The position numbers and the translations under genes were made by a program. DNA of 64,000 bases from Paracoccaceae bacterium (GTDB taxonomy: Bacteria; Pseudomonadota; Alphaproteobacteria; Rhodobacterales; Rhodobacteraceae). The stretch spans positions 186,001 through 250,000 of the forward strand of contig JAQWSE010000002.1 in NCBI GenBank assembly GCA_029243395.1. The letters are read 5' to 3'. A model generated the notes under the pieces. The model did not search any database and had not been told where the DNA came from. It saw only the letters and a program-made list of their open reading frames with translations. Below, piece by piece: positions 37,783 to 48,682 of the stretch (its first letter is position 1; the number at the start of each line of letters is the position of its first letter).

Positions 37783-39111
37783 ATGATTATGAGTAAATTT
37801 TCACCACTAATTATAGCCATTTTTTTGGTTGTCTATAAGCCACTTTATTCAGAGCAGGTGGTGCCTGAAATAGATATAGAGGTAACTGATGGTGTTGTAG
37901 ATCCAATACCGGTTGCTATGCCAAAATTTGTGATTGAAAATTATTCTAGTTCATCAGTGGCAAGAGAAATTGGACAAATTATTAGAGATAATTTAATTCA
38001 AACTGCGCTCTTTCGTATTATCCCTGATGATGCTTATATCTCCAATTTAACAAGTATTGATGCGCCAGTTCGTTTTGCGGATTGGCGAGCAATAAATTCA
38101 GATTTATTGATTACGGGTCATGTAGAAGTAAATGGAAACATGACTACCGTAAAATTTAGACTTTGGGATGTTGTTGGACAGAATGAGATTTTTAAAGGCG
38201 TTCAATTTACTGGCCCCACCAGTAGTTTAAGAAGAATAGCCCATAAAGTATCGGACTTAATTTACTCAGGTATTACTGGTGAGGGACCTTACTTTGATAC
38301 CAGAATTGCTTTTATCTCGGAAAGGGGAGCAAAAAATGATCGAACAAAAAGGCTTGCTGTAATGGATCAAGATGGGGCTAATTTAACTTTTTTAACAGAT
38401 GCCAAGTCCATAGTATTAGCACCAAGATTTTCACCAGATGCAAAACAGATATTGTATACTAGTTACGAAACGGGTAGGCCAAGAGTTTATCTATTAAATC
38501 TGATCAGCAAAGAGGTACGGACTTTTCCTAATCTACCTGGGATGACCTTTGCACCAAGATTTTCTCCAGACGGAGATAGTGTGATATTATCGATAACTGA
38601 TAAAGGTAATACAGATATCTATATTGTGGATCTTGAGAGAAATACTAAGCAGAGGCTTACGAAAAACAAAGCCATTGATACGGCTCCAAGTTTTTCTCCT
38701 GATGGGAAATCTGTGGTTTTTGAAAGTGACAGGGGGGGGAGTCAGCAGATTTATGTTATGCCTTCAAAAGGAGGAAAAGTTAGGAGAATTAGTTTTGGTA
38801 AGGGTAGATATGGAACACCAGTTTGGTCTCCTAGAGGTGACATGGTAGCTTTTACAAAAATGTATCAGGGTAATTTTCATATTGGAGTTATGAGACAGGA
38901 TGGCTCCCAAGAAAGGTTACTAACTAAGGCATTTATCGATGAAGGTCCCACCTGGTCCCCTAATGGGAGAGTCCTTATGTTTTTCAGGGAAACAGCTGGA
39001 GTCAACGGTGCTCCTGCTCTATATACGGTGGAAGTTACAGGAAGGAATTTAAAGAAAATCGCGTTAAGCTCCTTTGCTTCTGATCCTTCTTGGTCTCCAT
39101 TATTAGATTAA
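37783..39111 (+). CDS. tolB: Tol-Pal system beta-propeller protein TolB
   Basis: 442 residues with a signal peptide (about 1-24). The N-terminal domain contains [18 protein letters not shown]-like sequence and GHVEVNG; the C-terminal half carries repeated WD40-like blades with F-S-P-D-G motifs ([36 protein letters not shown]). It is periplasmic and binds Pal. pal follows after a short gap with a clear GAGGTG ribosome-binding site. Confidence 0.97.
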   Translation: MIMSKFSPLIIAIFLVVYKPLYSEQVVPEIDIEVTDGVVDPIPVAMPKFVIENYSSSSVAREIGQIIRDNLIQTALFRIIPDDAYISNLTSIDAPVRFADWRAINSDLLITGHVEVNGNMTTVKFRLWDVVGQNEIFKGVQFTGPTSSLRRIAHKVSDLIYSGITGEGPYFDTRIAFISERGAKNDRTKRLAVMDQDGANLTFLTDAKSIVLAPRFSPDAKQILYTSYETGRPRVYLLNLISKEVRTFPNLPGMTFAPRFSPDGDSVILSITDKGNTDIYIVDLERNTKQRLTKNKAIDTAPSFSPDGKSVVFESDRGGSQQIYVMPSKGGKVRRISFGKGRYGTPVWSPRGDMVAFTKMYQGNFHIGVMRQDGSQERLLTKAFIDEGPTWSPNGRVLMFFRETAGVNGAPALYTVEVTGRNLKKIALSSFASDPSWSPLLD

Positions 39112-39177
39112 ATTATTAGGCGGTATAATTTTAATGGAATGTATGCTAGAGAACGTAACTTAAAGAGAGGTGAAAAG

Positions 39178-39666
39178 ATGAATAAATTTAAGGTTATAAT
39201 AATTCTTGCAATGTTATCTACTATCACTGGTTGCTCTGAGACCTCAGGATTATTTGGTAAGCCAGGTGAAGGCAATGATCCATTTGCAGAGATTTCTAAA
39301 AGTTCTCTTGATTATTTCTCGTCAAATGTTGGGGACACTACTTTATTCAAAGTTAATCAAAGCGTGATTGAGCCAGAATATCGTACTTTATTGGATTCTC
39401 AAGCTAAGTGGATAAAAGAAAATTCCATTGCTTCAGTGACTATTGAAGGGCATGCTGATGAACAAGGGACAAGAGAATATAATTTGGCATTAGGCGCACG
39501 GCGAGCAACAGCTGTAAGGAATTATCTGGTAAGTAACGGAATTTCTGAGTCTGTCTTAAGTGTTGTCACTTATGGAAAAGAGCGACCGCTCAGAATTTGC
39601 TCAGAAGAGTCGTGTTGGTCAAAAAATAGAAGAGCGATCACCATTATAAAAGGTATTGCTCCCTGA
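39178..39666 (+). CDS. pal: Peptidoglycan-associated lipoprotein Pal
   Basis: 162 residues from the ATG at 39178, chosen because it follows AGAGGTG and begins a proper lipoprotein signal (MNKFKVIIILAML, lipobox ITGC with Cys near 19); an upstream in-frame ATG at 39139 would add a charged leader. The OmpA domain has VTIEGHADEQGTREYNLALG (in part), the usual peptidoglycan-binding site. It ties the outer membrane to the wall as part of Tol-Pal. Confidence 0.97.
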   Translation: MNKFKVIIILAMLSTITGCSETSGLFGKPGEGNDPFAEISKSSLDYFSSNVGDTTLFKVNQSVIEPEYRTLLDSQAKWIKENSIASVTIEGHADEQGTREYNLALGARRATAVRNYLVSNGISESVLSVVTYGKERPLRICSEESCWSKNRRAITIIKGIAP

Positions 39667-39677
39667 GAAATGATAAA

Positions 39678-40502
39678 ATGAAAACTTGTTTTTCAATCAT
39701 TTGCATATTCTGCATTTTCTGTTCAGGGGTCCTTGCCCAGGATGGGCATTTCGTAAGGGAAAAGAAAATTAGAAAGTTTTTGTTAGAATTAAGTGCAAAA
39801 GTACAGGACTTGGAGTCCATATTCTTAGTGCCTGATAACATGCATATTGAGAATGGTGATGCCTCTTATGCTCTTGTGGAGTTGGAAAAAATCCAGGTTC
39901 TTATCAAAAAGCTAGAGGGTCGAATTGAAAATATGGAATACCAAATGCGTTTGAAATTAAGCGCCATAAATAAATTGAATCAAGAGTTGTCAAGTGTAAT
40001 TGGGGAGGAAGGGAGTATTACTGGTTTAGCGGTGAAAGAAAAGAAAGTGATGGTTGACCAGGAAAGTCATAATAGTTTATCAGGCCAAGTATTGTTTGAA
40101 CAAGATGAAAGTTTTTCAGAATTGGAGGCAATGCAACTCGGTAAGACATTGTTGGAAAATGGTGATGTTGCAGATGCAAGGAACCATTATAAAAATTTTA
40201 CAGAAAATTATCCAAATAGCTCATTCTTGCCAGAAGCATTTTTTTTGTTGGCAGAGTCTCAATACAAAATGTCAGAATGGAAAAATGCAGCAAATTCTTA
40301 TTTGGAAGGATTTAGTCTGAGCCCAAATGGGATCTTCGCACCACCAGCTTTGTTTGGTCTAGCAATAAGTCTCGGAGCACTCAAAGAATTTGAACAAGCA
40401 TGTCTTACTTTGGAAGAAGTGCAACTGAGGTTTCCCAGTCAAGATGTGATTGCCGAACAGGAAATCGTAGAGGCAAAGGTACTCTTGAACTGTCATCATT
40501 GA
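39678..40502 (+). CDS. cpoB: CpoB (YbgF), Tol-Pal associated periplasmic TPR protein
   Basis: 274 residues. Signal peptide about 1-20 (FSIICIFCIFCSGVLA), coiled coil about 50-105, and TPR repeats from about 148 (QLGKTLLENGDVADARNHYK, in part). In E. coli, CpoB couples Tol activity to penicillin-binding protein 1B. It ends where the tilS coding region begins. Confidence 0.92.
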   Translation: MKTCFSIICIFCIFCSGVLAQDGHFVREKKIRKFLLELSAKVQDLESIFLVPDNMHIENGDASYALVELEKIQVLIKKLEGRIENMEYQMRLKLSAINKLNQELSSVIGEEGSITGLAVKEKKVMVDQESHNSLSGQVLFEQDESFSELEAMQLGKTLLENGDVADARNHYKNFTENYPNSSFLPEAFFLLAESQYKMSEWKNAANSYLEGFSLSPNGIFAPPALFGLAISLGALKEFEQACLTLEEVQLRFPSQDVIAEQEIVEAKVLLNCHH

Positions 40503-40519
40503 TAACAAGAAAAATTTCT

Positions 40520-41809
40520 ATGACGTGTAATTCACAGAAAATAGTAGAAATGGAAAAAAGATACTGCAACGAAATGGAAACAATTTCTGCAACCGAAATT
40601 GGTTTAGCTGTTTCTGGAGGAGGAGATTCTTTGGCACTTTTATTGATGGCATCAAAATGGGCAAAATCTTCAAATAGGTCTTTGAATGTTGTGACCGTTG
40701 ATCATCATCTCAGGCTAGAATCTAGAGGTGAAGCTATCCATGTTGGACTTATAGCAAATAAACTAGGACATCCTCATCAAATATTAGACTGGAACTTTGA
40801 TCGTAGAAAGGGAAATTTACAGGCTGAGGCAGCATTAGCAAGAAAAAAGTTGATCAGTCAATGGGCTAAAGAAAGGTCTATTAAGACAGTTCTTTTAGGT
40901 CATACCCTAGATGATCAAGCGGAAAACTTTCTGATGAGATTGGCAAGAGGATCGGGAGTTGATGGGCTGGCTGGTATGAAGAGCATTAAAAGGCTTTATG
41001 GGATAAACTGGTATAGACCTATGTTAAGTTTCTATCGTAAGGATTTGAGAGATTATCTAAGTCATGGAGAAGTTAACTGGATTGATGATCCTTCAAATGA
41101 AGACACAAAGTATACACGTGTGAAGGCAAGGAGAGTTTTAAGAGAATTACAAGCATTAGATATCAATCCTATGGTACTTGTGGAAACTTCAAAGCGTATG
41201 GAGAAAGCTGCAAAGGTTTTAAACGATGTTGCAGTTCAGGCAGGAGAAAAATATCTGAAGTTAAGAGAGTGGGGAGATATTGAAGTTGATAGAAAGTTAT
41301 TCAAACTCACTAGAGACGAGACATATCTACGCTTAATAGCGCATTTAATAAAATTTATATCTGGTAGTAGTTATAGACCCAGGTATCAGGAATTGATAAG
41401 ATTTGCTTCAGCATTAACTCTTCCTTCTTTCAAAGCTAGAACTATTGGTGGTGTTATAGCCCGTTCATTAAGTGAAGACATATTGGTTCTAAGGAGAGAA
41501 CCAAGCGTTCCGAGTTTTATAACTGACATACCTTCAAAACAATTCATTTGGGATGGTCGTTGGGAGATAACGGTTGGGGCTGATCGGTTAGGTAATTTGG
41601 AAAAAATTGGACCATTAGGCGAGGTTGGACTAATTCAAATTCAAAAAAAATCTTCTACTTTACTACCGAAAGAAAGTCTTAAAAGTGTACCAACTCTGTT
41701 TTATAAAGAAGAAGTTCTTGCTTCCCCTATTCTTAATTTTGGCAAAGGATTGACTTGTAGGTTAGCTTACACCAAATGTGATCTAATTAATAGTTTGGCC
41801 ACAGATTGA
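40520..41809 (+). CDS. tilS: tRNA(Ile)-lysidine synthetase
   Basis: 429 residues from the ATG at 40520. The PP-loop ATP-binding motif is LAVSGGGDSLALLLM near 32-46. HTLDDQAENFLMRLARGSGVDGL (quoted in part: GHTLDDQAENFLMR) is the TilS-specific block. It makes lysidine at the wobble position of the AUA-reading tRNA-Ile. The upstream frame extension into cpoB is not needed. It lies between cpoB and ftsH, the common alphaproteobacterial order. Confidence 0.93.
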   Translation: MTCNSQKIVEMEKRYCNEMETISATEIGLAVSGGGDSLALLLMASKWAKSSNRSLNVVTVDHHLRLESRGEAIHVGLIANKLGHPHQILDWNFDRRKGNLQAEAALARKKLISQWAKERSIKTVLLGHTLDDQAENFLMRLARGSGVDGLAGMKSIKRLYGINWYRPMLSFYRKDLRDYLSHGEVNWIDDPSNEDTKYTRVKARRVLRELQALDINPMVLVETSKRMEKAAKVLNDVAVQAGEKYLKLREWGDIEVDRKLFKLTRDETYLRLIAHLIKFISGSSYRPRYQELIRFASALTLPSFKARTIGGVIARSLSEDILVLRREPSVPSFITDIPSKQFIWDGRWEITVGADRLGNLEKIGPLGEVGLIQIQKKSSTLLPKESLKSVPTLFYKEEVLASPILNFGKGLTCRLAYTKCDLINSLATD

Positions 41810-41873
41810 ATTTGCCTAAGAGAGTAATTATCTATAGAGTCCACTGAAAAAAGTTAAACTAGAGGGCATTAAA

Positions 41874-43802
41874 TTGGGAAACACCAGAAATATTGCATTT
41901 TGGATTGTTCTATTTTTATTAATAGTAGCACTGTTTAATGTTTTTGGCTCAGGTAAAAACTTGTCTTCTACAAAGGAGGTATCATTCTCTGAGTTCTTGA
42001 AAGCGGTAGAGAAAGGCAGCGTTTCCTTCGTCCGACTTGACGGTGAAAAAATCACTGTCAAGGAGACTAATGGTACTACTTATCAAGTTATTCAACCTGC
42101 GGGAGCATCCATAGTGGGTCAGTTGCAAGCTTCAGGGGTAGAAATTCAGGCAGTTAAACAGGAGAAATCAGGACTGATTTCATCTTTGAGTCTATGGCTT
42201 CCTTTCATTTTAATTATAGGAATTTGGATTTTCCTAATGAATAGAATGCAAGGAGGGGGACGTGGTGGAGCCATGGGATTTGGAAAATCAAAAGCCAAAT
42301 TACTGACTGAGAAACATGGCAAAGTGACGTTCAATGATGTTGCAGGTATCGATGAGGCAAAGGATGAGCTTGAGGAAATTGTTGAATTTCTTAAGGATCC
42401 TCAGAAATTTGGTAGGCTGGGGGGGAAGATACCTAAGGGTGCTCTTTTGGTTGGCCCTCCTGGTACTGGTAAGACTTTGTTGGCGAGAGCAATAGCCGGT
42501 GAAGCCGGTGTGCCGTTTTTTACAATATCCGGATCAGATTTTGTGGAAATGTTTGTTGGAGTTGGAGCTAGTAGGGTCAGAGACATGTTTGATCAAGCAA
42601 AGAAGAATGCACCCTGTATCGTTTTTATAGATGAGATCGATGCTGTAGGGCGTCATCGGGGTGCTGGATATGGTGGCGGTAATGATGAAAGAGAACAAAC
42701 TTTGAACCAGTTGCTTGTTGAGATGGATGGGTTTGAAACTAATGAGGGAGTTATTCTCATAGCAGCGACTAATAGACCTGATGTTCTTGATCCAGCGCTG
42801 CTCCGACCGGGAAGGTTTGATAGGCAGGTTCAAGTTCCCAATCCAGATATAACAGGTAGACAGAAGATACTGCATGTGCATGCAAAGAAGACAGTTCTTG
42901 GCCCGGATGTGGACTTAAGGATCATTGCCAGGGGAACGCCAGGTTTTTCAGGAGCTGATCTTGCTAACCTCGTTAACGAAGCAGCATTAATGGCTGCCAG
43001 AATTGGTAAAAGATTTGTGGGTATGGAAGATTTTGAAAATGCAAAAGATAAGGTTATGATGGGTGCAGAACGTAGATCCATGGTTATGACTGAGGATGAA
43101 AAAAAGCTAACAGCGTACCATGAGGCTGGACATGCAGTAGTAGGACTGCATTTGCCTCATCATGATCCGATACATAAGGCCACGATTATTCCCAGAGGGA
43201 GAGCTCTAGGGTTAGTACTTAGTTTGCCAGAAAGAGACCAACTTTCAGTGACTAAGATGAAGTATAAATCGAAAATAGCTATGGCAATGGGTGGAAAAGT
43301 TGCAGAAGAATTAATTTTTGGACCTGAGAACGTTACGTCTGGGGCTTCCTCCGACATTCAGCAAATAACCAAAATTGCCCGAGCCATGGTCACTCAATTT
43401 GGCATGTCAGATGAATTAGGTAATATAGATTACATTAATGAGCAACAGTCATTTTTGGGTCCAGCGTCGAACAATATACAGGCTGGCCCAGAAACCCAAG
43501 AGAAGATAGATTTTGAGATCAGGAAAATAGTAGATGAAGGTTATGAGACAGCCAAAAAAATTCTGACTAAAAATAAGAAAAAATTAGATAATTTGGCTTT
43601 AGGCCTTTTGGAATATGAAACGCTGACAGGTGATGAAATTGCCAAGGTCATGAAAGGAGAAAATCTGAATAGGGAAGACGACGGGCTAGATGACTTAGAT
43701 GGCGACGATCAGGGCCCTAGTCTCGCTGCAGTTCCCAAGTCGGGCGGTGACAAGCCTAATAATAAAAGAGGGGGCGGGCTCAAGCCTCAGCCACAGAATT
43801 AA
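41874..43802 (+). CDS. ftsH: ATP-dependent zinc metalloprotease FtsH
   Basis: 642 residues from a TTG start at 41874 with AGAGGG upstream. Two membrane segments (about 5-22 and 100-121), AAA domain with Walker A GPPGTGKT near 195, Walker [35 protein letters not shown] (in part), and the zinc motif HEAGH at residue 416. It degrades membrane and regulatory proteins. Its C-terminus is Gly/Asp-rich. Confidence 0.98.
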   Translation: MGNTRNIAFWIVLFLLIVALFNVFGSGKNLSSTKEVSFSEFLKAVEKGSVSFVRLDGEKITVKETNGTTYQVIQPAGASIVGQLQASGVEIQAVKQEKSGLISSLSLWLPFILIIGIWIFLMNRMQGGGRGGAMGFGKSKAKLLTEKHGKVTFNDVAGIDEAKDELEEIVEFLKDPQKFGRLGGKIPKGALLVGPPGTGKTLLARAIAGEAGVPFFTISGSDFVEMFVGVGASRVRDMFDQAKKNAPCIVFIDEIDAVGRHRGAGYGGGNDEREQTLNQLLVEMDGFETNEGVILIAATNRPDVLDPALLRPGRFDRQVQVPNPDITGRQKILHVHAKKTVLGPDVDLRIIARGTPGFSGADLANLVNEAALMAARIGKRFVGMEDFENAKDKVMMGAERRSMVMTEDEKKLTAYHEAGHAVVGLHLPHHDPIHKATIIPRGRALGLVLSLPERDQLSVTKMKYKSKIAMAMGGKVAEELIFGPENVTSGASSDIQQITKIARAMVTQFGMSDELGNIDYINEQQSFLGPASNNIQAGPETQEKIDFEIRKIVDEGYETAKKILTKNKKKLDNLALGLLEYETLTGDEIAKVMKGENLNREDDGLDDLDGDDQGPSLAAVPKSGGDKPNNKRGGGLKPQPQN

Positions 43803-43835
43803 TGGTCTTCTGAAGATACTTGACCTTTTTAAAAC

Positions 43836-45143
43836 TTAATAAACTAGTTTACCCCATAAGTCGTATTCGTTAGACTCATCGACTTTAACTTTCACTATTT
43901 GACCCTGCTTAAGATTCGAAAAATTCTGATCGATGAATAAATTTCCATCTATCTCAGGAGCATCCGCCACTGTTCTACAAATTGCTCCCTCGGTATCTAC
44001 CTTGTCTATTATGACTTCCTGTGTCGTTCCTAATTTAGTTTCAAGTTTTGCTTTAGAAATTTGTTGAGCCTTAATCATAAATCTATTCCATCTGTCTTGT
44101 TTAGTTTTTTCATCGATATGACCTGGAAGGTTATTTGATTTGGCTCCTCTAACATTCTCATATTTAAAACATCCAACCCTATCTAATTTAACTTCTTCCA
44201 TCCAATCGAGCAGATGTTGGAACTCTACCTCAGTTTCTCCTGGGTATCCAACTATGAACGTTGAACGAATAGCAATACCTGGCTCTTCGCTTCTCCATGA
44301 TTCTATAAGTTTTCTGCCATTACTATTGTGTGCAGGCCGTTTCATTCGCTTTAATACATCAGGATGGCTATGTTGAAAAGGAATGTCTAGATAAGGTAAA
44401 ATCTTCTTGCTTGCCATTAAGGGTATAATTCTTGAGACGTGTGGATAAGGATAAAGGTAGTGCAAACGGATCCAAACACCTAACTTTCCCAGTTCATCAC
44501 AAAGATTAAAAATATTGGATTCTTTTTCAAGGTGATGATCAGACTTTAAATCTAATCCATATGCTGATGTGTCTTGCGAAATAACTAGCAATTCCTTTGT
44601 TCCCGCTGCTACCAGATTTCTTGCCTCTATCAAAATTTTGTCTATCCGCTGAGACTTTAGGTTACCTCTTAGGTCGGGAATGATGCAAAATTGGCACTTG
44701 TGGTTGCATCCTTCAGCTATCTTCAGGTAACTATAATGCTGGGGCGTTAGTTTTATTCCTATAGGGGAAAGAAAGTTTCTCAAATGTGTTGTACTTGTAG
44801 GGAATTTTTTTTGAACCAGTCTTAACACTTGGTTAGGTTCATTAGGTCCTGTAATACCTAGAACTTTTGGGCATGCCTTGAAAATCGTTTTTCTATCAAC
44901 TCCCAAGCAACCAGTGACAATTACTTTACCATTTTTCTTTAATGCTTCACTTATCGTATTCAAACTCTCTTTCTTTGCAGAGTCGAGGAAGCCGCAGGTA
45001 TTAACAATTACTAAGTCTGCATTATTGTGATCTCTTTTTATTTTGTAACCATGATTTTTCAGCGAAGTCAGTATTCTCTCGCTGTCAACGAGAGCTTTGG
45101 GGCAACCAAGGCTAATGAGCCCTATTTCAGGTTCTTGTGTCAT
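43836..45143 (-). CDS. rimO: Ribosomal protein S12 methylthiotransferase RimO
   Basis: 435 residues. MTTase domain with Cys 14, 50 and 79 for one 4Fe-4S cluster, then the radical-SAM CNHKCQFC with Cys 146, 150 and 153, and a C-terminal TRAM domain. It methylthiolates an Asp of ribosomal protein S12. It is convergent with ftsH and precedes the DMSP/sox region on the same strand. Confidence 0.96.
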   Translation of the reverse strand: MTQEPEIGLISLGCPKALVDSERILTSLKNHGYKIKRDHNNADLVIVNTCGFLDSAKKESLNTISEALKKNGKVIVTGCLGVDRKTIFKACPKVLGITGPNEPNQVLRLVQKKFPTSTTHLRNFLSPIGIKLTPQHYSYLKIAEGCNHKCQFCIIPDLRGNLKSQRIDKILIEARNLVAAGTKELLVISQDTSAYGLDLKSDHHLEKESNIFNLCDELGKLGVWIRLHYLYPYPHVSRIIPLMASKKILPYLDIPFQHSHPDVLKRMKRPAHNSNGRKLIESWRSEEPGIAIRSTFIVGYPGETEVEFQHLLDWMEEVKLDRVGCFKYENVRGAKSNNLPGHIDEKTKQDRWNRFMIKAQQISKAKLETKLGTTQEVIIDKVDTEGAICRTVADAPEIDGNLFIDQNFSNLKQGQIVKVKVDESNEYDLWGKLVY

Positions 45144-45234
45144 TCAACTGCTGTTATATTAATAAATTAAAATATGGTATTAATTGTAACCATTTACCTT
45201 AGATTAAATAAAGTCATGAAGGTCTTTATATTGT

Positions 45235-46347
45235 TTAGATAAAAGGTTTTTCCTCGATTTGAATTGTATATTTCTTATTATTGATGATTGTGTACATAGT
45301 TTGTTCTTCTTCTATAGATTGGGTGTTAATCATACCTAGTGCCACAACTTTTTGAAAATCAGGTGAGTAGGCAGCTGATGTGATTTGTCCAATTTTCTCA
45401 TTTTTTATATCATAAATTTCCCAGGGCTCTTCACAGTATATTCTTTGCTTATGGTCAATACTCAACGATTTGATGATCTTACTAGGTGATCGTACCTTGT
45501 TCGAATTTAGTGTTTGAGCTCCGATGCAATGATTTGCCACCACTTTTGGCATGAACTTTCCAAATCCGCATTCAAAGGGGGTGTTAGCAAGGGTCATATC
45601 ATTTCCATATGATAACAAACCACCTTCAATTCTTTCTATAAGATTAGGACATCCTGCTCTGACATTTAAATCATAGCCTGTCTCAAAAAGTTTATCCCAC
45701 AAGGTTTCTGCTAATTTTGGTCCATTTACATAAATTTCATAACCACCCTGCTTTGACCAACCTGAACGGGAAATTATAAAGTTAGAACCTAAAAATTGGA
45801 ATTCAGCCACCCCAAAGAATTTCAATTTTTCAATTTCACTTCCAAATAATCTTTTCATAAGAGTTTTTGACTTGGGTCCTTGAATAGCCAGAGGTGAAAC
45901 ATCAGGTTCAAAAAGGGACACGTTTAACTGGAGACCAGTGGATATCCCCATAATCCAAAGTAAGGCATCACTATCAGAAATAGATATCCAGTATCTATCT
46001 TCTGCTAGCATGAGAATTATGGGATCATTAATCATTCCCCCGTTTGAATTTACTAATGGAGCATAACAGCACTTTGTTTTAGTTAGTGGAACAAGGTCCC
46101 TGGGTGTGATTTTTTGAATTAGTTTTTTTGCATCTGGGCCACTGATCTCAACTTGTCGTTCACATGAAACATCCCAAATTTGAACTTCTTTCTTAAGGTG
46201 GTGATAATCCTCTTCTACACTCTTGAAAACGGTGGGTAATAGCATGTGATTATATACAGTAAAGGCTTTGACCCCAGCAGCTATCACTTTTTTGGTGAAA
46301 TGAGTTTTCCTAGTTCGGCGGGATAATGACAGAAAATGCGGAGACAT
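45235..46347 (-). CDS. dmdA: DMSP demethylase-like, tetrahydrofolate-dependent (GcvT family)
   Basis: 370 residues, the length of DmdA. It follows DmdA closely: SRRTRKTHFTKKV near 9-21, FTVYNHMLLPTVF near 29-41, IWDVSCERQVEISGPDA (near 57-73), ARSGWSKQGGYEIY-like (here ISRSGWSKQGGYEIYV), and NVRAGCPNLIERIEGGLLSYGNDMT (quoted in part: RAGCPNLIERIEGGLLSYG). DmdA moves a methyl group from dimethylsulfoniopropionate to tetrahydrofolate, giving methylmercaptopropionate. Its start is only 29 bp after the soxD stop, on the same strand, so it should be cotranscribed with sox. Other GcvT-family demethylases are the alternative; the DmdA match is stronger. Confidence 0.8.
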   Translation of the reverse strand: MSPHFLSLSRRTRKTHFTKKVIAAGVKAFTVYNHMLLPTVFKSVEEDYHHLKKEVQIWDVSCERQVEISGPDAKKLIQKITPRDLVPLTKTKCCYAPLVNSNGGMINDPIILMLAEDRYWISISDSDALLWIMGISTGLQLNVSLFEPDVSPLAIQGPKSKTLMKRLFGSEIEKLKFFGVAEFQFLGSNFIISRSGWSKQGGYEIYVNGPKLAETLWDKLFETGYDLNVRAGCPNLIERIEGGLLSYGNDMTLANTPFECGFGKFMPKVVANHCIGAQTLNSNKVRSPSKIIKSLSIDHKQRIYCEEPWEIYDIKNEKIGQITSAAYSPDFQKVVALGMINTQSIEEEQTMYTIINNKKYTIQIEEKPFI

Positions 46348-46376
46348 TCCTTAACCTTTACTTTTGTGAATAAGAA

Positions 46377-47399
46377 CTAATTTCCTGACGACGCTATAGA
46401 TTTAATATACTCTAGTAATGCATTTCTATCAGTACTCTTTTTAATTCCTTTAAAATTCATTTTTGTGCCAGCAAGATACTTTTTTGGGTTTTCTATGAAA
46501 CTAGAGAGAGTTTCCGAATCCCAAATGAGGCCATTATTTCCTGCATTTATGATATTTTTTGAGTATTTTTTATAATCGCTTAGGCTACCGGCTATTCTTC
46601 CATAAATATTATTGAGATGCGGACCTGTTCCATGTTTTGCTTTAGCTCCAATTTTATGACAAGCTTTACATTTTTTGAACACTTTTTCGCCGTCTTTGAC
46701 TAATTGTAGATTTAGACTGGCTGTTTCTTCTTGGATTTCCACTTTAGGGACTGATTGCTCCGTTTCAATTTCAGTGTCTGGGGTAACGTCGAGTACCACA
46801 GCTCTTTTTGTAATTTTAACGTCTGGTTTACAGTTTTGCATGCACCTTTTTACAAACTGCTTGTTTTCTAGAGTATTTCTATTGTCATGAAAGAAGTTGT
46901 TTTCATTGGGTAAAGAAATTGAAGAAAAGTTTTTGTTGGAAAGTTCGAAATCTTCTTCTACTAAATCATTTAAGTATAATATATAGGCAGTAATTGAGTA
47001 AACATCATTGTCTGTAAGTGATTGTGCATTGCCAAAAGGCATGGCCCGGTGCACGTAATCCCACACAGTTGATAGATAAGGCCAATATGACCCTATAGTT
47101 TTTACGGGATCCTCACTATCTAATGTATCAAAACCACCTGCCAGTTCTGGCCAGCGATCAATACCTTCACCAAAATCACCATGGCAACTTGCACAATTCT
47201 CTGTGTAAGTTTCTTCCCCTGACAATACCGAACCTGAGCCAGCTGGTAGCCCTGCTCCATCTGGACGAATATCAATATCCCATGCTTTTAATTCATTTTC
47301 AGTTGCCACTCTTCCCAGGCCTAGGGTCTCAGACTGGCCAGTATGAGCAAACAATATTAGAGAAAACTGGATCAGAGCTAAGTTAAGATACTTCAACAT
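46377..47399 (-). CDS. soxD: SoxD, diheme cytochrome c subunit of sulfane dehydrogenase
   Basis: 340 residues with a signal peptide (about 1-23). Two CxxCH heme sites: CASCH at 69-73 and CKACH at 244-248. The region between is longer and charged. SoxD accepts electrons from SoxC, which oxidises SoxY-bound sulfane sulfur, in the periplasm. Its start overlaps the soxC end by 17 bp. Confidence 0.95.
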   Translation of the reverse strand: MLKYLNLALIQFSLILFAHTGQSETLGLGRVATENELKAWDIDIRPDGAGLPAGSGSVLSGEETYTENCASCHGDFGEGIDRWPELAGGFDTLDSEDPVKTIGSYWPYLSTVWDYVHRAMPFGNAQSLTDNDVYSITAYILYLNDLVEEDFELSNKNFSSISLPNENNFFHDNRNTLENKQFVKRCMQNCKPDVKITKRAVVLDVTPDTEIETEQSVPKVEIQEETASLNLQLVKDGEKVFKKCKACHKIGAKAKHGTGPHLNNIYGRIAGSLSDYKKYSKNIINAGNNGLIWDSETLSSFIENPKKYLAGTKMNFKGIKKSTDRNALLEYIKSIASSGN

Positions 47400-48648
47400 T
47401 TTCTGTTATACCATTTCTGTCAACTGCCCAGGTTTGAATACCATTATTATGATAGATAGAATTTTCTCCACGGATAGATCTCAGCTGATCTTTAGTTGGC
47501 TGAACATATCCGGTGTCATCTTGTGCTCGACTCTGCAAAAGTAACTGTTGACCATTCCAATCAAATTCATAGTAGAATCGGTGCATTGATTTTGAATTAG
47601 CTGGGCCGTTTATTCTTGCTTCATTCCAACTTATTCCACCATCAATACTAACGTCAACGCGTGAAATCTTTCCGCGTCCAGACCAGGCAACCCCTGTTAA
47701 TACCATAGGACCTCGCCCATGCAGCACTGGAGCTTGAGGACTTGGGTTCGTAATAACTGACTTTGCATCCATTTCCCAGGTAAATTTTCTAGCATTTCCG
47801 TCTTCAAACAAATCTGTATATTTAGAGGTTTCTTCTCTGTGGTGCCAGGGCTTGTCTCCAACTTCAATTCTACGAATCCACTTGATCCACATATTTCCTT
47901 CCCAGCCTGGAACGACTAATCTTACGGGGTAGCCTTGTTCTGGTCTCAGAGACTCACCATTCATTTTAAATGCTATCAAACAATCGTCCATGGCTTTTTC
48001 AATGGGGATGGAACGTGTCATTGCCGAAGAATCGGCTCCTTCAGCCAAAATCCATTTGGCTGATTGCTTTAGGCCTACCTCTCTTAAAATATCCTTTAGC
48101 TTAATTCCAGTGTACAGCACGTTGTGGATCATTCCATGTGTAAATTGACACCCATTTAGCTGTGCCCCTCGCCACTCCATTCCAGAATTGGCAGCGCATT
48201 CCAGAAAATAAAGTCGGTTTGTTCGAGGAAATCGCATCAAATCAGATAAATCGAATACAGTATTCTGATTGATCAATCCATTTACCATTAGACGGTATTT
48301 ACCTGGATTTACTATTGCAACCCCGCCATGATGCCTTTCAAAACAGAGGCCATTTGGCGTTATTGTTCCATCTAATGCATGTAGTGGAGTAAAATTTACT
48401 GAACTTGTTGGATCAGCTGTTAGCCATGAAACATTTCTCCTGATTACATGCTTTTCAAAGTCACTGGGTTTACCATAAGGGCTAGCATCAACTCCGTCCC
48501 CAAGTTCGCTTGCCCAAGGTTGCAATTCTGTAATAGCAGGGTCGTCATGTGCAGTTGCTTTAGTAGCATTTCCTGCAAAAACCGTACTTCCGGCTGCTAA
48601 CGATCCTATGACAAAATTTCTTCTCGCACTAGCAAATTTTTTTGACAT
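47383..48648 (-). CDS. soxC: SoxC, molybdenum sulfane dehydrogenase subunit
   Basis: 421 residues with a twin-arginine signal (ARRNFVIG near 8-15). The Mo-ligand Cys is residue 151 in FLECAANSGMEW, and the sulfite-oxidase fold continues with GADSSAMTRSIP (in part), then LVVPGWEGNMWIKWIRRIEVG. SoxCD oxidises the outer sulfur on SoxY, giving full oxidation to sulfate rather than sulfur globules. Confidence 0.96.
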   Translation of the reverse strand: MSKKFASARRNFVIGSLAAGSTVFAGNATKATAHDDPAITELQPWASELGDGVDASPYGKPSDFEKHVIRRNVSWLTADPTSSVNFTPLHALDGTITPNGLCFERHHGGVAIVNPGKYRLMVNGLINQNTVFDLSDLMRFPRTNRLYFLECAANSGMEWRGAQLNGCQFTHGMIHNVLYTGIKLKDILREVGLKQSAKWILAEGADSSAMTRSIPIEKAMDDCLIAFKMNGESLRPEQGYPVRLVVPGWEGNMWIKWIRRIEVGDKPWHHREETSKYTDLFEDGNARKFTWEMDAKSVITNPSPQAPVLHGRGPMVLTGVAWSGRGKISRVDVSIDGGISWNEARINGPANSKSMHRFYYEFDWNGQQLLLQSRAQDDTGYVQPTKDQLRSIRGENSIYHNNGIQTWAVDRNGITENVEVS

Positions 48649-48682
48649 TCTGGATACCTTATCTCAACAAATATTTTTTCGA